DNA of 64,000 nt from positions 248,001 through 312,000 of the forward strand of contig NZ_SAUZ01000001.1 in assembly GCF_004022215.1 (NCBI RefSeq), given 5' to 3'. The notes beneath the pieces are model-generated. The model saw only the letters and a list, made by a program, of their open reading frames with translations, had not been told where the DNA came from and searched no databases. This DNA is from Paenirhodobacter populi (lineage in GTDB: Bacteria; Pseudomonadota; Alphaproteobacteria; Rhodobacterales; Rhodobacteraceae). Shown here piece after piece: positions 21,668 through 30,051 of this stretch. A program made the translations under genes and the position numbers. Numbering within the stretch: position 1 is the first letter of the stretch; each line of letters begins with the position of its first letter.

Positions 21668-23071
21668 TTGGGACTTTCCGACATCGCCGGCGGGATTGGC
21701 CGCAGGATCGAAAATCTCGGCGCCTCGGTGACGGGGGTGTTTTCTGAGCCGGTGATCCGGCTGGGCGTGACCGGGCTGTCGCGGGCGGGCAAGACGGTGT
21801 TCATCACCTCGCTCGTCGCGAACCTGCTCGACCGGGGGCGGATGCCGGCGCTGACGGGGGCGGCGAATATCCGTGCCGCGTTTCTGCAGCCGCAGCCCGA
21901 CGATACCGTGCCGCGCTTCGATTACGAACATTACCTGTCCGCCATGACCGGACCGCAACCGCATTGGCCCGAGGGCACGCGGGCGGTTTCCGAACTGCGG
22001 CTGAGCTTTCGCGTCGCGCCGACGGGGTTGCTGGGGGGCGTGCGCGGGCTGCGGACCGTGCATCTGGATATCGTCGATTATCCCGGCGAATGGCTGCTGG
22101 ATCTGGGCCTGATCGACAGGAGCTTCGCGCAATGGGCCGAGGGGGTGCTGGCACGGCTGCCCCTGCGTCCGGGCGCCGGGGAATATCTGGCGGCGCTGGC
22201 GGCGGCGGATCTGTCCGCGCCGTTCAGCGAGCCTGCGGCGAAAGTGCTGGCCACGGCCTTCACCCGTCATCTGCGGCTTGCGCGCGAAGCGGGCTGGTCG
22301 GATTGTTCGCCGGGGCGGTTCCTGCTGCCGGGGGAAAAAGAGGGCTCGCCCGTCCTGACCTTCGCCCCGATCCCGGCGGGGGAATATCCGCGCGGCTCGC
22401 TCGGGCGTGAGATGGCGCGGCGCTACGATGCCTATAAATCGCAGATCGTGAAGCCCTTCTTCCGCGACCATTTCGCCCGGATCGACCGGCAGGTGGTGCT
22501 GGCCGATGTTCTGGGCGCGATCCATGCGGGGCCGGCGGCGCTCGAGGACCTGCGCCAGTCGATGGCGGCGATCCTGATGGCGTTCCGGCCGGGAAGTTCG
22601 GGGTTCCTGACCTCGCTGCTTGGCGGCAGGCGGGTGGAGCGCATCCTCTTCGCCGCGACCAAGGCCGACCATCTGCATCACAGCCAGCACGCCCGGCTGA
22701 CCGCGATCACCGCCGCCCTGCTGCGCGAGGCGAAGGATCGCGCCGATTTCGCCGGGGCGCGCACGGCGGCGATGTCGATCGCGGCGCTGCGCACCACGAC
22801 CGAGGACATGATCGCGCAGGGCGATGACATGCTGCCCGCCGTGCGCGGGCGGCTGGCCGACGGGCGCTCGGTCGCGCTCTATCCGGGCGAATTGCCCGCC
22901 GATCCGATGCAGCTTCTGGCGCCGGCGCGGGATGGGGCACAGCGCTGGCTCGAAGGCGATTACGCCATCATGGATTTCGCCCCCGCGCCCGTGACCCTGC
23001 GCCCGGGCGAGGGACCGCCGCATATCCGGCTCGACCGGGCCGCCGAATTCCTGATCGGGGACAGATTATGA
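21668..23071 (+). CDS. YcjX-like GTPase-type protein (DUF463)
   Basis: 467 residues. The P-loop GLSRAGKT (36-43) follows a short N-terminal helix; VDYPGEWLLDLGLI serves as the switch/Walker B-like region and ATKADHLHHSQH as a G4-like (TKAD) motif. This matches the YcjX/DUF463 family of stress-linked predicted GTPases. The start is TTG 21668; no ATG or GTG gives a plausible N-terminus. The stop overlaps the start of the next gene by four bases, and the pair corresponds to ycjX-ycjF of enterobacteria. Confidence 0.88.
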   Translation: MGLSDIAGGIGRRIENLGASVTGVFSEPVIRLGVTGLSRAGKTVFITSLVANLLDRGRMPALTGAANIRAAFLQPQPDDTVPRFDYEHYLSAMTGPQPHWPEGTRAVSELRLSFRVAPTGLLGGVRGLRTVHLDIVDYPGEWLLDLGLIDRSFAQWAEGVLARLPLRPGAGEYLAALAAADLSAPFSEPAAKVLATAFTRHLRLAREAGWSDCSPGRFLLPGEKEGSPVLTFAPIPAGEYPRGSLGREMARRYDAYKSQIVKPFFRDHFARIDRQVVLADVLGAIHAGPAALEDLRQSMAAILMAFRPGSSGFLTSLLGGRRVERILFAATKADHLHHSQHARLTAITAALLREAKDRADFAGARTAAMSIAALRTTTEDMIAQGDDMLPAVRGRLADGRSVALYPGELPADPMQLLAPARDGAQRWLEGDYAIMDFAPAPVTLRPGEGPPHIRLDRAAEFLIGDRL

Positions 23072-24099
23072 AAAAGCCGCTGATCGTCGAGTTCGAAGAC
23101 GCGCCCGCCTCGCCGGCCGAGGCGCCGCCCGTCATCGACATTCCCGATCCCGCCACCGCGACCGCCGAGCAGTTGCAGGGCCGCGCGATGCAGATCGCCG
23201 CGCGGCTGGCGGCGCGGCCGGGGTCGAAGATCGGGCGCTTCTTCTGGTGGGCGGCGGGAACCTTGGTGGGGTTTCTGGTCTCGGTCGCCGCATGGCGCTT
23301 CGTCGAGGGGCTGATGGTCGCGAATCCGGTGCTGGGCTGGGTGGCGACGGTGCTGTTCGGGCTGTTCATCCTTGCGGCCCTGCTGCTGGCGGGGCGGGAG
23401 GTATCGGCCTTCGCGCGGCTCGCAAAGCTCGACCATGTGCATCGCGCGGTGAACGAGGCGATCGAGGCCGACGACCTGAACCGCGCGCGCAAGGTGGCGG
23501 ATCAGGTGGCCGGGCTTTACGCGACGCGCCCCGAGATGGCCTGGGTGCGCGACCGGCTGAAGGAACGCGCGCCCGAGCAGCTTGATACGCAGACGCTGCT
23601 GGTGCTGGCGGAGAGCGAGCTGATGACGCCGCTTGATGCCGCCGCGCGGCTGGAGATCGAGGCCGCGGTGCGCACCGTCGCCACCGTCACCGCGCTGGTG
23701 CCGTTGGCGCTGGCCGATGTCTTCGCCGCGCTGACGGCGAACCTGCGGATGATCCGCCGGGTGGCCGAGATCTACGGTGGCCGGGCCGGGACGCTTGGCT
23801 CGATCCGGCTGGCGCGGGTGGTGATGACGCATCTTGTGGCCACCGGCGCCGTCGCGGCTGGGGACGACCTGATCGAGACGGTGACGGGCGGGCATCTGTT
23901 CGCCAAGCTCTCGCGCCGTTTCGGCGAAGGCGTGGTGAACGGGGCGCTGACCGCGCGGGTCGGCGTCGCGGCGATGGAGGTCTGCCGCCCGATGCCGTTC
24001 CGCGTCCTGCCGAAGCCGCGGGTGACGAACCTGACCGGCCGGGCGCTGGCCGGCGTATTCAGCCGCGCCAAGGCCCCGGACCCCGACGAGGCGCGCTAG
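23068..24099 (+). CDS. YcjF-like inner membrane protein (DUF697)
   Basis: 343 residues. An acidic, proline-rich N-terminus (1-60) is followed by two transmembrane helices (about 64-85 and 93-116). The cytosolic C-terminal part contains the DUF697 region (ALVPLALADVFAALTANLRM, about 210-235, and a Gly/Leu-rich end). The function is unknown. Genetic coupling with the upstream predicted GTPase (ATGA overlap) is the usual arrangement and suggests a shared membrane-associated complex. Confidence 0.85.
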   Translation: MKKPLIVEFEDAPASPAEAPPVIDIPDPATATAEQLQGRAMQIAARLAARPGSKIGRFFWWAAGTLVGFLVSVAAWRFVEGLMVANPVLGWVATVLFGLFILAALLLAGREVSAFARLAKLDHVHRAVNEAIEADDLNRARKVADQVAGLYATRPEMAWVRDRLKERAPEQLDTQTLLVLAESELMTPLDAAARLEIEAAVRTVATVTALVPLALADVFAALTANLRMIRRVAEIYGGRAGTLGSIRLARVVMTHLVATGAVAAGDDLIETVTGGHLFAKLSRRFGEGVVNGALTARVGVAAMEVCRPMPFRVLPKPRVTNLTGRALAGVFSRAKAPDPDEAR

Positions 24100-24130
24100 A
24101 ACATCTCGCCCCGGACGCGCCTTTCCCTTC

Positions 24131-24228
24131 TTCCCTAAATATCCCGGGGAATGAGGCGGATCAGGCAGCCTTCCGGTGGAAGGATGCCCCGCCGAATGCG
24201 CAGGACGCGCGCGAGGGGGCTGGCCCCT
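24131..24228 (+). repeat. Interspersed repeat copy 3 with extra hairpin module
   Basis: The head TTCCCTAAATATCCCGGGGA (24131-24150) is followed by a long hairpin module with GGCGG/CCGCC outer pairs, GGCA/TGCC inner pairs and a CCTTCC-GGT-GGAAGG tip (24155-24194). The constant hairpin GGGGGC-TG-GCCCC(T) follows at 24215-24228, slightly eroded. The same module occurs in copy 5 and, in tandem, next to copy 11. It lies just beyond the 3' end of the truncated hemoglobin gene. Confidence 0.85.
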
Positions 24229-24263
24229 CCTGCGCCGCTTCAGGTTCGGAACGCCGACCCGAC

Positions 24264-24674
24264 CTAGCGCAGCTTCGGCACGGCTCCCGGCGTCGCGCCG
24301 ATATCGGCGACGCCCTGCCGCAGCCCCATGCCGATGCGATGCGCCAGAGCCGACCAGGCGGCGGCCTGTCCGGGCGGCAGCGTTTCGCGCAGGGTTTCGT
24401 CGAAAGTGCCAAGCCAATCCGGGAAGTGATCCGGCCGCACGTCGCCGGCGCGGCGGTGCGCCATCATTGGCGATCCGTCGAAGCCCGGGCTGAACAGGAT
24501 CGCGCCTTTCCAGAAACGGGCGATCTTCGCCTCATGCGCGGGCCAGTCCTGCACATGGCGGGCGAAGACCGGGCCGAGCACGGGATGCGCGCGCACCTTC
24601 GCGTAGAAGCGGGCGACGACGCGGTCGATCTCGTCCTCGGTGATCTCGAAACGGGGCGGGGGCGGGGTGCTCAT
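24264..24674 (-). CDS. Truncated hemoglobin, group III-like
   Basis: A 136-residue heme protein. The B-helix Phe23-Tyr24 pair (VVARFYAKVRAHPVLGPVF) and the F-helix region PMMAHRRAGDVRPDHFPDWL, with His73 as the likely proximal heme ligand, match group III truncated hemoglobins. These bind oxygen or nitric oxide; physiological roles are mostly unproven. The frame is open upstream into ruvB, but ATG 24674 gives the family N-terminus. The gene is co-directional with ruvB and 49 bases downstream of its stop. Confidence 0.88.
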   Translation of the reverse strand: MSTPPPPRFEITEDEIDRVVARFYAKVRAHPVLGPVFARHVQDWPAHEAKIARFWKGAILFSPGFDGSPMMAHRRAGDVRPDHFPDWLGTFDETLRETLPPGQAAAWSALAHRIGMGLRQGVADIGATPGAVPKLR

Positions 24675-24723
24675 GGCCGAGAGATAGGCGCGCGCGGGCA
24701 GGTGGGCAAGTCGCCTGGGCAAG

Positions 24724-25752
24724 TCATTCGTCGAAAAGACCACCTTGGACGGGCGGGCGCGGGGCCTCCAGCCCCAGATGCCGCCAGGCACGCTGGCCCA
24801 GCATCCGCCCGCGCGGGGTGCGCTGGATCAGGCCCTGTTGCAGCAGATAGGGCTCGATCACCTCCTCGATCGCGTCGCGGGCCTCGGACAGCGCGGCCGA
24901 CAGGGTTTCGACGCCGACCGGACCGCCGCCGTAATGTTCGGCGATCAGTTGCATGTAGCGCCGGTCCGCACCGTCGAGGCCGAGGTGGTCGACGCCAAGC
25001 CGGGTCAGCGCCCGGTCGGCGATGGCGCGGGTCAGGCGGCCGTTGCCCTCGACCAGCGCGAAATCGACGACGCGGCGCAGCAGCCGCCCGGCGATGCGTG
25101 GGGTGCCGCGGGCGCGTTTGGCGATTTCGCGCGTGCCGTCCGGGTCCGAGGGAATGCCTAGCAGGCGCGAGCCGCGGGTGACGATCAGGTCGAGTTCATC
25201 CTCGGTGTAGAATTGCAGGCGGGTCGGGATGCCGAAACGGTCGCGCAGCGGCGTCGTCAGCAGGCCGAGCCGGGTCGTGGCGCCGACGAGGGTGAAGGGC
25301 TGCAGCTCGATCCGCACGGTGCGGGCGGCGGGACCTTCGCCGATGACAAGGTCCAGCTCGAAATCCTCCATCGCGGGGTAGAGCACCTCTTCCACCGCCG
25401 GGTTGAGGCGGTGGATTTCGTCGATGAAGAGCACGTCGCGGGTTTCGAGATTCGTCAGGATCGCGGCAAGATCACCGGCCTTTGCCAGAACCGGGCCGGA
25501 GGTCATCTTGAAATTCACCCCAAGCTCACGCGCCATGATCTGCGCGAGGGTGGTTTTCCCAAGCCCGGGCGGGCCGAAAAACAGTGTGTGATCCATGGCT
25601 TGACCGCGCATCTTCGCGCTTTCGATGAAGACGCGGAGATTGGCGCGCGCCTCGGCTTGCCCGACGAATTCCTCAAGCGTCTGCGGCCGGAGCGCGCGGT
25701 CGGCGTCTTCGGGCAGACGGTCGGGGCGAAGGGTCGGATCGGGTTCGGTCAT
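24724..25752 (-). CDS. ruvB: Holliday junction branch migration DNA helicase RuvB
   Basis: 342 residues, an AAA+ hexameric motor. Walker A is GPPGLGKTT, Walker B is LFIDEIHRL, sensor 1 is [18 protein letters not shown], and the C-terminal winged helix is present ([19 protein letters not shown]). With RuvA it drives branch migration of Holliday junctions. It is separated from ruvA by 98 bases holding repeat copy 4, whereas ruvC and ruvA overlap. Confidence 0.97.
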   Translation of the reverse strand: MTEPDPTLRPDRLPEDADRALRPQTLEEFVGQAEARANLRVFIESAKMRGQAMDHTLFFGPPGLGKTTLAQIMARELGVNFKMTSGPVLAKAGDLAAILTNLETRDVLFIDEIHRLNPAVEEVLYPAMEDFELDLVIGEGPAARTVRIELQPFTLVGATTRLGLLTTPLRDRFGIPTRLQFYTEDELDLIVTRGSRLLGIPSDPDGTREIAKRARGTPRIAGRLLRRVVDFALVEGNGRLTRAIADRALTRLGVDHLGLDGADRRYMQLIAEHYGGGPVGVETLSAALSEARDAIEEVIEPYLLQQGLIQRTPRGRMLGQRAWRHLGLEAPRPPVQGGLFDE

Positions 25753-25786
25753 GGCCTAATGTCGCGCCTGCTGCGGGCGGGGGCAA

Positions 25787-25846
25787 GGGGGCGCTGCCCC
25801 CGTCGTCCTGCGGACGACTCCCCCGGGATATTTATGGAAAGATGAA
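25787..25846 (-). repeat. Interspersed repeat copy 4 (inverted)
   Basis: Constant hairpin GGGGGC-GCT-GCCCCC (25787-25801); variable stem GTCGTCC-TGC-GGACGAC (25802-25818), a perfect 7-bp stem unlike other copies; then CCCCCGGGATATTTATGG and an AAAGATGAA tail ending at 25846. It sits between ruvA and ruvB, inside what would otherwise be one operon. Confidence 0.9.
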
Positions 25847-25850
25847 TGGA

Positions 25851-26507
25851 TCAATCCTTCGGCGCGAGGAGGCGGAGCGCCGTGCGGATGAGTTTGGCGG
25901 TGTCGGTGGCCTCGGGGTTCGCGCCGGCCTCGGCGATGGCGGAGGCGGCCTCGGAGGGGGCATAGCCGAGGTTGGTGAGGGCGCTGAGCGCCTCGGCGGT
26001 GAAATTGGCTTTGGGCGGCGCGGGGGGACGTTGCGTCTTCGGGGCCTCGATCACCTCATCCGCCGGGGCGGCGTCGACGGTAAGCGCCCCGCCGAGCGCC
26101 ATGATGGTCGGTGCCTTGTCCTTCAGCTCCATCACCACGCGCTGCGCGAGTTTCGGCCCGACGCCGGGGGCGGAGCGGATCGCGTTCCAGTCGCCGAGCG
26201 CGATGGCGCGGCCGACGCCCTCGGCCCCGAGGGTGCCCAGAATGGCGAGCGAGGCCTTGGCCCCGATCCCCTGCACCGAGGTCAGCAGCCGGTGCCATTC
26301 CTTTTCCAGAAGCGTCGGGAAGCCGAAGAGCTGGAGCAGATCCTCGCGCACCAGAAGATCGGTGTAGAGGGCGCAGGCCTCGCCCACCCGTGGCAGGCTT
26401 TGCGCGGTGCGGGGGGAGACATGGACGATATAGCCCACGCCGCGCACGTCGATCAGCACATGATCCATGGCGCGGTGGATGATGGTGCCGGCGATCCGTC
26501 CGATCAT
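25851..26507 (-). CDS. ruvA: Holliday junction branch migration protein RuvA
   Basis: 218 residues. The N-terminal OB fold is [30 protein letters not shown]. The helix-hairpin-helix motifs include [17 protein letters not shown] and [18 protein letters not shown]. The flexible C-terminal domain that contacts RuvB is about 155-218. The frame is open far upstream but that part is antisense-like and overlaps ruvC; ATG 26507 overlaps the ruvC stop by four bases. Confidence 0.97.
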   Translation of the reverse strand: MIGRIAGTIIHRAMDHVLIDVRGVGYIVHVSPRTAQSLPRVGEACALYTDLLVREDLLQLFGFPTLLEKEWHRLLTSVQGIGAKASLAILGTLGAEGVGRAIALGDWNAIRSAPGVGPKLAQRVVMELKDKAPTIMALGGALTVDAAPADEVIEAPKTQRPPAPPKANFTAEALSALTNLGYAPSEAASAIAEAGANPEATDTAKLIRTALRLLAPKD

Positions 26508-27055
26508 GGCGCGGTCCTTTTGATCCGGGCCTGTCCGGCGGTGATTTCCAGCGTATGGCGGCCGAGGATCGCGCCCTGCGTGCGGCGCACCGCCTGCATG
26601 TGGAAGGCATGGCAGATGGCGATCGCCAGCGCGTCGGCGGCGTCGGGGCCCTCGAACGTGACGCCCGGAAGCTGGTGCCGCACCATGTGCTGGACCTGCA
26701 CCTTGTCGGCATGGCCGACGCCGACCACCGCCTTCTTGATCGCGTTCGGGGCGTATTCGCCGACGGCGAGCCCGGCCTGCGCCGGCACCAGCAGCGCGAT
26801 GCCGCGCGCCTGGCCGAGCTTCAGCGTCGCCACGGCGTCCTTGTTGACGAAGGTCTGTTCGACGGCTGCGGCCTCGGGCGCGTAGCGGGCGATCACCTCG
26901 GTCAGGCCGGTGTGCAGGGTGACGAGGCGCAGCGACAGATCCTCGCCGGCGGAATGGATGATTCCATTGGCGACGTGGCGCAGGCGGGAGCCCTCTGCCT
27001 CGATCACCCCCCAGCCGAGGTTTCTCAACCCCGGGTCGATCCCGATCACGCGCAT
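26504..27055 (-). CDS. ruvC: Crossover junction endodeoxyribonuclease RuvC
   Basis: A 183-residue Holliday junction resolvase. The RNase H-like catalytic residues are visible: Asp7 in [16 protein letters not shown], the Glu in [12 protein letters not shown], and the Asp pair in [17 protein letters not shown]. First gene of ruvC-ruvA-(repeat)-ruvB; its promoter should lie in 27056-27401. Confidence 0.97.
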   Translation of the reverse strand: MRVIGIDPGLRNLGWGVIEAEGSRLRHVANGIIHSAGEDLSLRLVTLHTGLTEVIARYAPEAAAVEQTFVNKDAVATLKLGQARGIALLVPAQAGLAVGEYAPNAIKKAVVGVGHADKVQVQHMVRHQLPGVTFEGPDAADALAIAICHAFHMQAVRRTQGAILGRHTLEITAGQARIKRTAP

Positions 27056-27401
27056 CCTGCTCGCCCTTCATGTGGCATTTTGTCGGTGGTTAGCACGAAA
27101 AGGGAACATCGCAAACAGGAAAGCGGACGGACGGGCTGGGGAGGTCCGGCGAAAGCGCGGAAAACCATAAGGAATGACGGGCCGTTGCGGGGCGTTTCAG
27201 GCAAAATGCCGGATGCGCCGCACATTCCGCCCGATTGCGTCAAAAGGATGAAAAAACACCGTTTTTGCCATGCGATTCTTGCATGACGGGACTGTCGCGG
27301 CAGTCGTTGTTTTCGCAAACCGCCTAATCTATGTGCGTCTACGAAGACAGGATGACCCCTGCATCAGCACAAATAGAACGCAAGAATAAAGGAACTCTCC
27401 C
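27056..27401. other. Divergent regulatory gap between ruvC and the DUF1127 gene
   Basis: 346 bases without a supportable gene. They are more AT-rich than the surroundings. A small perfect dyad AAAAAC-ACC-GTTTTT lies at 27252-27266. Promoters of ruvC (-) and the DUF1127 gene (+) must lie here; I could not single out convincing -35/-10 pairs by eye. Confidence 0.5.
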
Positions 27402-27590
27402 ATGGCACTTCTCGACACCTCCCGCTCGGCCGCCCATTCGTCCTTCTCGGGCATCTTCGCGCGCGTCCTCGACGCAATCTCGGCGTGGAACGATCTGCGC
27501 ACCACCCGCAACGCGCTGGCGAAGCTCAGCGATCGCGAACTGGCCGACATCGGCCTGTCGCGCTACGAAGCGGAAAACATCGGCCGCTGA
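27402..27590 (+). CDS. DUF1127 small Arg-rich protein
   Basis: 62 residues. The C-terminal half (WNDLRTTRNALAKLSDRELADIGLSR, about 31-56) is the DUF1127 motif. Members are small basic proteins; in several alphaproteobacteria they are stress-induced, and some have been linked to RNA turnover and phosphate or C1 metabolism. It stands alone with its own intergenic region and is closed by a strong terminator 29 bases downstream. The ATG is preceded by a weak purine-rich site. Confidence 0.85.
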   Translation: MALLDTSRSAAHSSFSGIFARVLDAISAWNDLRTTRNALAKLSDRELADIGLSRYEAENIGR

Positions 27591-27618
27591 ACCGGCCGCC
27601 GTAAGGCAATCCCTGAAA

Positions 27619-27650
27619 GGCCGCGCCGGCAGAAGCCGCGCGGCCTTTTT
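27619..27650 (+). terminator. Rho-independent terminator after the DUF1127 gene
   Basis: The stem GGCCGCGC (27619-27626) pairs with GCGCGGCC (27638-27645) and is followed by TTTTT (27646-27650). This is one of the few classical U-tract terminators in the window. It lies between convergent genes and could also limit antisense transcription into prmA. Confidence 0.85.
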
Positions 27651-27654
27651 CATG

Positions 27655-28521
27655 TCAGCGCCGCATCGCCAGCGTCGTCCAGTCGCCATATTCCTTGCGC
27701 GAAACGGGGGCGAAGCCCTGCGCCTTATAGGCGGCGGCGACTTCGTCGGCCTGCTCGTTGAGGATGCCCGACAGGATGACATGCCCGCCCGGCGCGCAAT
27801 GGCGGCCCATGTCGGGGGCGAGGGAAATCAGCGGCGCCTTGAGGATATTGGCGAAGATCAGGTCGTAGGGCGCCCCGGCCAGCAGGTCGGGATGGGCGAA
27901 GCCCGCGGCCTCGACGCAGGTGACCCGGCCTTCCAGCCCGTTCGCCTTGACGTTCGCCGCGGCCGTATCCACCGCGACCGGATCGATATCGGAGGCAAGC
28001 ACGGTTTCCGGCCAGAGCTTTGCCGCCGCCATCGCCAGAACCGCCGTGCCGCAGCCGATGTCGACGACCTTGTGCGCCCGCACGCCCGCGCGTTCCAACG
28101 CGTCCAGCGCCGTCAGGCAGCCGAGCGTGGTGCCGTGGTGGCCGGTGCCGAAGGCCATCGCCGCCTCGATCAGCAGGGGCACGCTGTCCGGCGGCACCTT
28201 GTCGGCGTCATGGCTGCCGTAGACGAAGAACCGCCCCGCCACCACCGGCGTCAGCTCGCGCTTCACGTGGGCGACCCAGTCGGTCTCGGGCAGTTCCGAG
28301 ATGACGAAGGGCGTGGCCCCATGCGCCGCGGCCAGCAGGTCCAGCACCAGATCATCGGGGCGTTCGAGGAAATAGGCGCCGATCTCCCACCGCTGCGAGC
28401 CATCCTCGATCTCGAACACGCCGACGCCGTAGGGCGCGGGGTCCAGATCCTCGACCAGTTCGGCCAGCGTATCGGCATTGTCGCGATCGCCAAGCGTCGC
28501 GAAGGCGGTGAAGGTGGGCAT
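27655..28521 (-). CDS. prmA: Ribosomal protein L11 methyltransferase (PrmA-like)
   Basis: 288 residues. The SAM-binding motif VDIGCGTAVLAMAAAKLW, the acidic ASDIDPVAVDTA and the catalytic NILKAPL motif match PrmA, preceded by an N-terminal substrate-recognition domain (about 1-110). AFGTGHHGTTLGCL is the usual family signature. It methylates L11 in characterised bacteria. ATG 28521 is chosen (MPTFTAFATL); the longer open frame upstream would overlap the arg leader region. Confidence 0.92.
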   Translation of the reverse strand: MPTFTAFATLGDRDNADTLAELVEDLDPAPYGVGVFEIEDGSQRWEIGAYFLERPDDLVLDLLAAAHGATPFVISELPETDWVAHVKRELTPVVAGRFFVYGSHDADKVPPDSVPLLIEAAMAFGTGHHGTTLGCLTALDALERAGVRAHKVVDIGCGTAVLAMAAAKLWPETVLASDIDPVAVDTAAANVKANGLEGRVTCVEAAGFAHPDLLAGAPYDLIFANILKAPLISLAPDMGRHCAPGGHVILSGILNEQADEVAAAYKAQGFAPVSRKEYGDWTTLAMRR

Positions 28522-28603
28522 GGCGGTTCCTTTCGACTTTCCGGGGGAATGGCGCGTTGCGGGCCGCGCGTCAAGCGTGCCCCGTTCCCCGGCGGTATTT
28601 CCT

Positions 28604-28632
28604 TTGACAGGCGCGGCGCTTTGCGCTACCGG
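28604..28632 (+). promoter_or_regulatory. Putative promoter of the argD-argF unit
   Basis: A perfect -35 box TTGACA (28604-28609), 17-base spacer, then TACCGG (28627-28632) as a weak -10. Transcription would start at about 28638-28641, directly at the ATG of the arginine-rich leader ORF (28639). A second TTGACA lies at 28780-28785, but its -10 position reads GCACCC. Confidence 0.5.
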
Positions 28633-28638
28633 GGCGGA

Positions 28639-28692
28639 ATGATCGCAAGGAACGCACATATCGCCCCTGTCCGACGTCGCCGCCGCGCCTGA
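28639..28692 (+). CDS. Candidate arginine leader peptide upstream of argD
   Basis: A 17-codon ORF encoding MIARNAHIAPVRRRRRA and ending at TGA 28690-28692. Codons 12-16 are five consecutive arginine codons (CGA, CGT, CGC, CGC, CGC), with another (AGG) at position 4. It lies 144 bases ahead of argD, an arginine-biosynthesis gene, and at the predicted transcription start, so the transcript could be leaderless, as reported for alphaproteobacterial trpL. Ribosome stalling on these codons when charged tRNA-Arg is low is the proposed role. CGN runs are common in such GC-rich DNA, so chance cannot be excluded. Confidence 0.5.
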   Translation: MIARNAHIAPVRRRRRA

Positions 28693-28703
28693 CGTCCGAT
28701 CAC

Positions 28704-28815
28704 CTTTGGCCGGGATAACGGCCGCCCCCTTCCATCTTTCGCCCATACGCGCAATGGTCCGGAAAACCGGCCAAAGCCGTTGACAAGGCCCTTGCGGCTC
28801 GGGCACCCCTTTGGC
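28704..28815 (+). promoter_or_regulatory. Candidate attenuator with alternative hairpins ahead of argD
   Basis: Segment A, CTTTGGCCGG (28704-28713), is perfectly complementary over 10 bases to segment D, CCGGCCAAAG (28767-28776). A can instead pair locally (GGCCG 28708-28712 with CGGCC 28719-28723). D can pair locally with the preceding TGG-T-CCGG (28755-28762) around an AAAA loop. D can also pair downstream with CTTTGGC (28809-28815). These exclusive choices are what an attenuator needs. No U-tract follows either hairpin, so termination would have to be Rho-dependent, or control would act on translation. Confidence 0.4.
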
Positions 28816-28835
28816 TTCCTATCCGGAGTGAGACG

Positions 28836-30011
28836 ATGATTTCTCCCATCCTGCCGACCTATAACCGCGCCCCCATGGCCTTTGTCAGGGGGCATGGCTC
28901 CTGGCTCGAAACGGCGGAGGGGGTGCGATACCTCGACCTTGGGGCGGGGATCGCGGTCAACGCGCTTGGCCATGCGGCGCCCGAACTGGTCGAGGTGCTG
29001 ACCGAGCAGGCGCAGAAGCTGTGGCATGTGTCGAACCTCTACCACATCCCGCAACAGGAACTGCTGGCCGATCTGCTGATCGCCGAGACCTTCGCCGACA
29101 CCTGCTTTTTCACCAATTCGGGGACCGAGGCCTGCGAGCTGGCGGTGAAGATGGCGCGCAAGTATTTCTATGACGCGGGCACGCCCGAGCGGGTCGAGAT
29201 CCTGACCTTTGCGGGCGCCTTCCACGGCCGCTCCTCGGCGGCGATCGCGGCCTCGGGCGGGGAGAAGATGGTGAAGGGCTTCGGCCCGCTGCTGCCGGGC
29301 TTCGTCCACCTGCCCTGGGACGACATCGAGGCCGTCCGCGCCGCCGTCACCGACAAGACCGCCGCCATCCTGATCGAACCCGTGCAGGGCGAGGGCGGCA
29401 TCCGCCCGGCAGGCGACACCTTCCTCAAGGAACTGCGCGCGATCTGCGACGAGGCCGGTGCGCTGCTGATCTTTGACGAGGTGCAATGCGGCATGGGCCG
29501 GACCGGCCGGCTGTTCGCCCATCAATGGGCGGGCGTCACGCCCGACATCATGATGGTGGCGAAGGGCATCGGCGGGGGCTTCCCGTTGGGGGCCGTGCTC
29601 GCCACCGAAAAGGCCGCCTCGGGCATGACGGCGGGCACGCATGGGTCCACCTACGGCGGCAACCCGCTCGGCTGCGCGGTGGGCTGCAAGGTGATGGAGA
29701 TCGTCTCCGATCCCGCCTTCCTCGACGGCGTGAACGCGCGCGGCGGTTTCCTGCGCCAGAAGCTTGAGGGACTGGTCGCCGCGCATCCCGACCTGTTCGA
29801 GGGCGTGCGCGGGCAGGGGCTGATGCTCGGCCTCAAATGCAAGGTCGCGCCGGGAGAGATCGTCAAGGCGGGATACGAGCAGAAGCTGCTGACCGTGGGC
29901 GCCGCCGACAATGTGGTGCGGATCCTGCCCGCGCTGAACATTTCCGAAGAGGACATGGCCGAGGCCGTGCGCCGGCTGGAAGCCGCCGCCGAAGCCCTTT
30001 CCGCCGCATGA
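28836..30011 (+). CDS. argD: Acetylornithine aminotransferase
   Basis: A 391-residue PLP-dependent class III aminotransferase. It carries FFTNSGTEACELAVKMARKY, AGAFHGRSSAAIAASG, LLIFDEVQCGMGRTG and the PLP-lysine motif MMVAKGIGGGFPLGAVLA. The pairing with argF identifies it as arginine biosynthetic rather than a catabolic ornithine or succinylornithine enzyme. GGAGTGAGACG precedes the ATG. It is separated from argF by 40 bases. Confidence 0.93.
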   Translation: MISPILPTYNRAPMAFVRGHGSWLETAEGVRYLDLGAGIAVNALGHAAPELVEVLTEQAQKLWHVSNLYHIPQQELLADLLIAETFADTCFFTNSGTEACELAVKMARKYFYDAGTPERVEILTFAGAFHGRSSAAIAASGGEKMVKGFGPLLPGFVHLPWDDIEAVRAAVTDKTAAILIEPVQGEGGIRPAGDTFLKELRAICDEAGALLIFDEVQCGMGRTGRLFAHQWAGVTPDIMMVAKGIGGGFPLGAVLATEKAASGMTAGTHGSTYGGNPLGCAVGCKVMEIVSDPAFLDGVNARGGFLRQKLEGLVAAHPDLFEGVRGQGLMLGLKCKVAPGEIVKAGYEQKLLTVGAADNVVRILPALNISEEDMAEAVRRLEAAAEALSAA

Positions 30012-30051
30012 TTGACGCCGGGCGACACCCGGTATGACGAAAGACGAACAG

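Noticed and set aside
28780-28808. Second TTGACA as the argD promoter
   Set aside because: The -10 position reads GCACCC; kept only as an alternative that would refute the leader-peptide idea.
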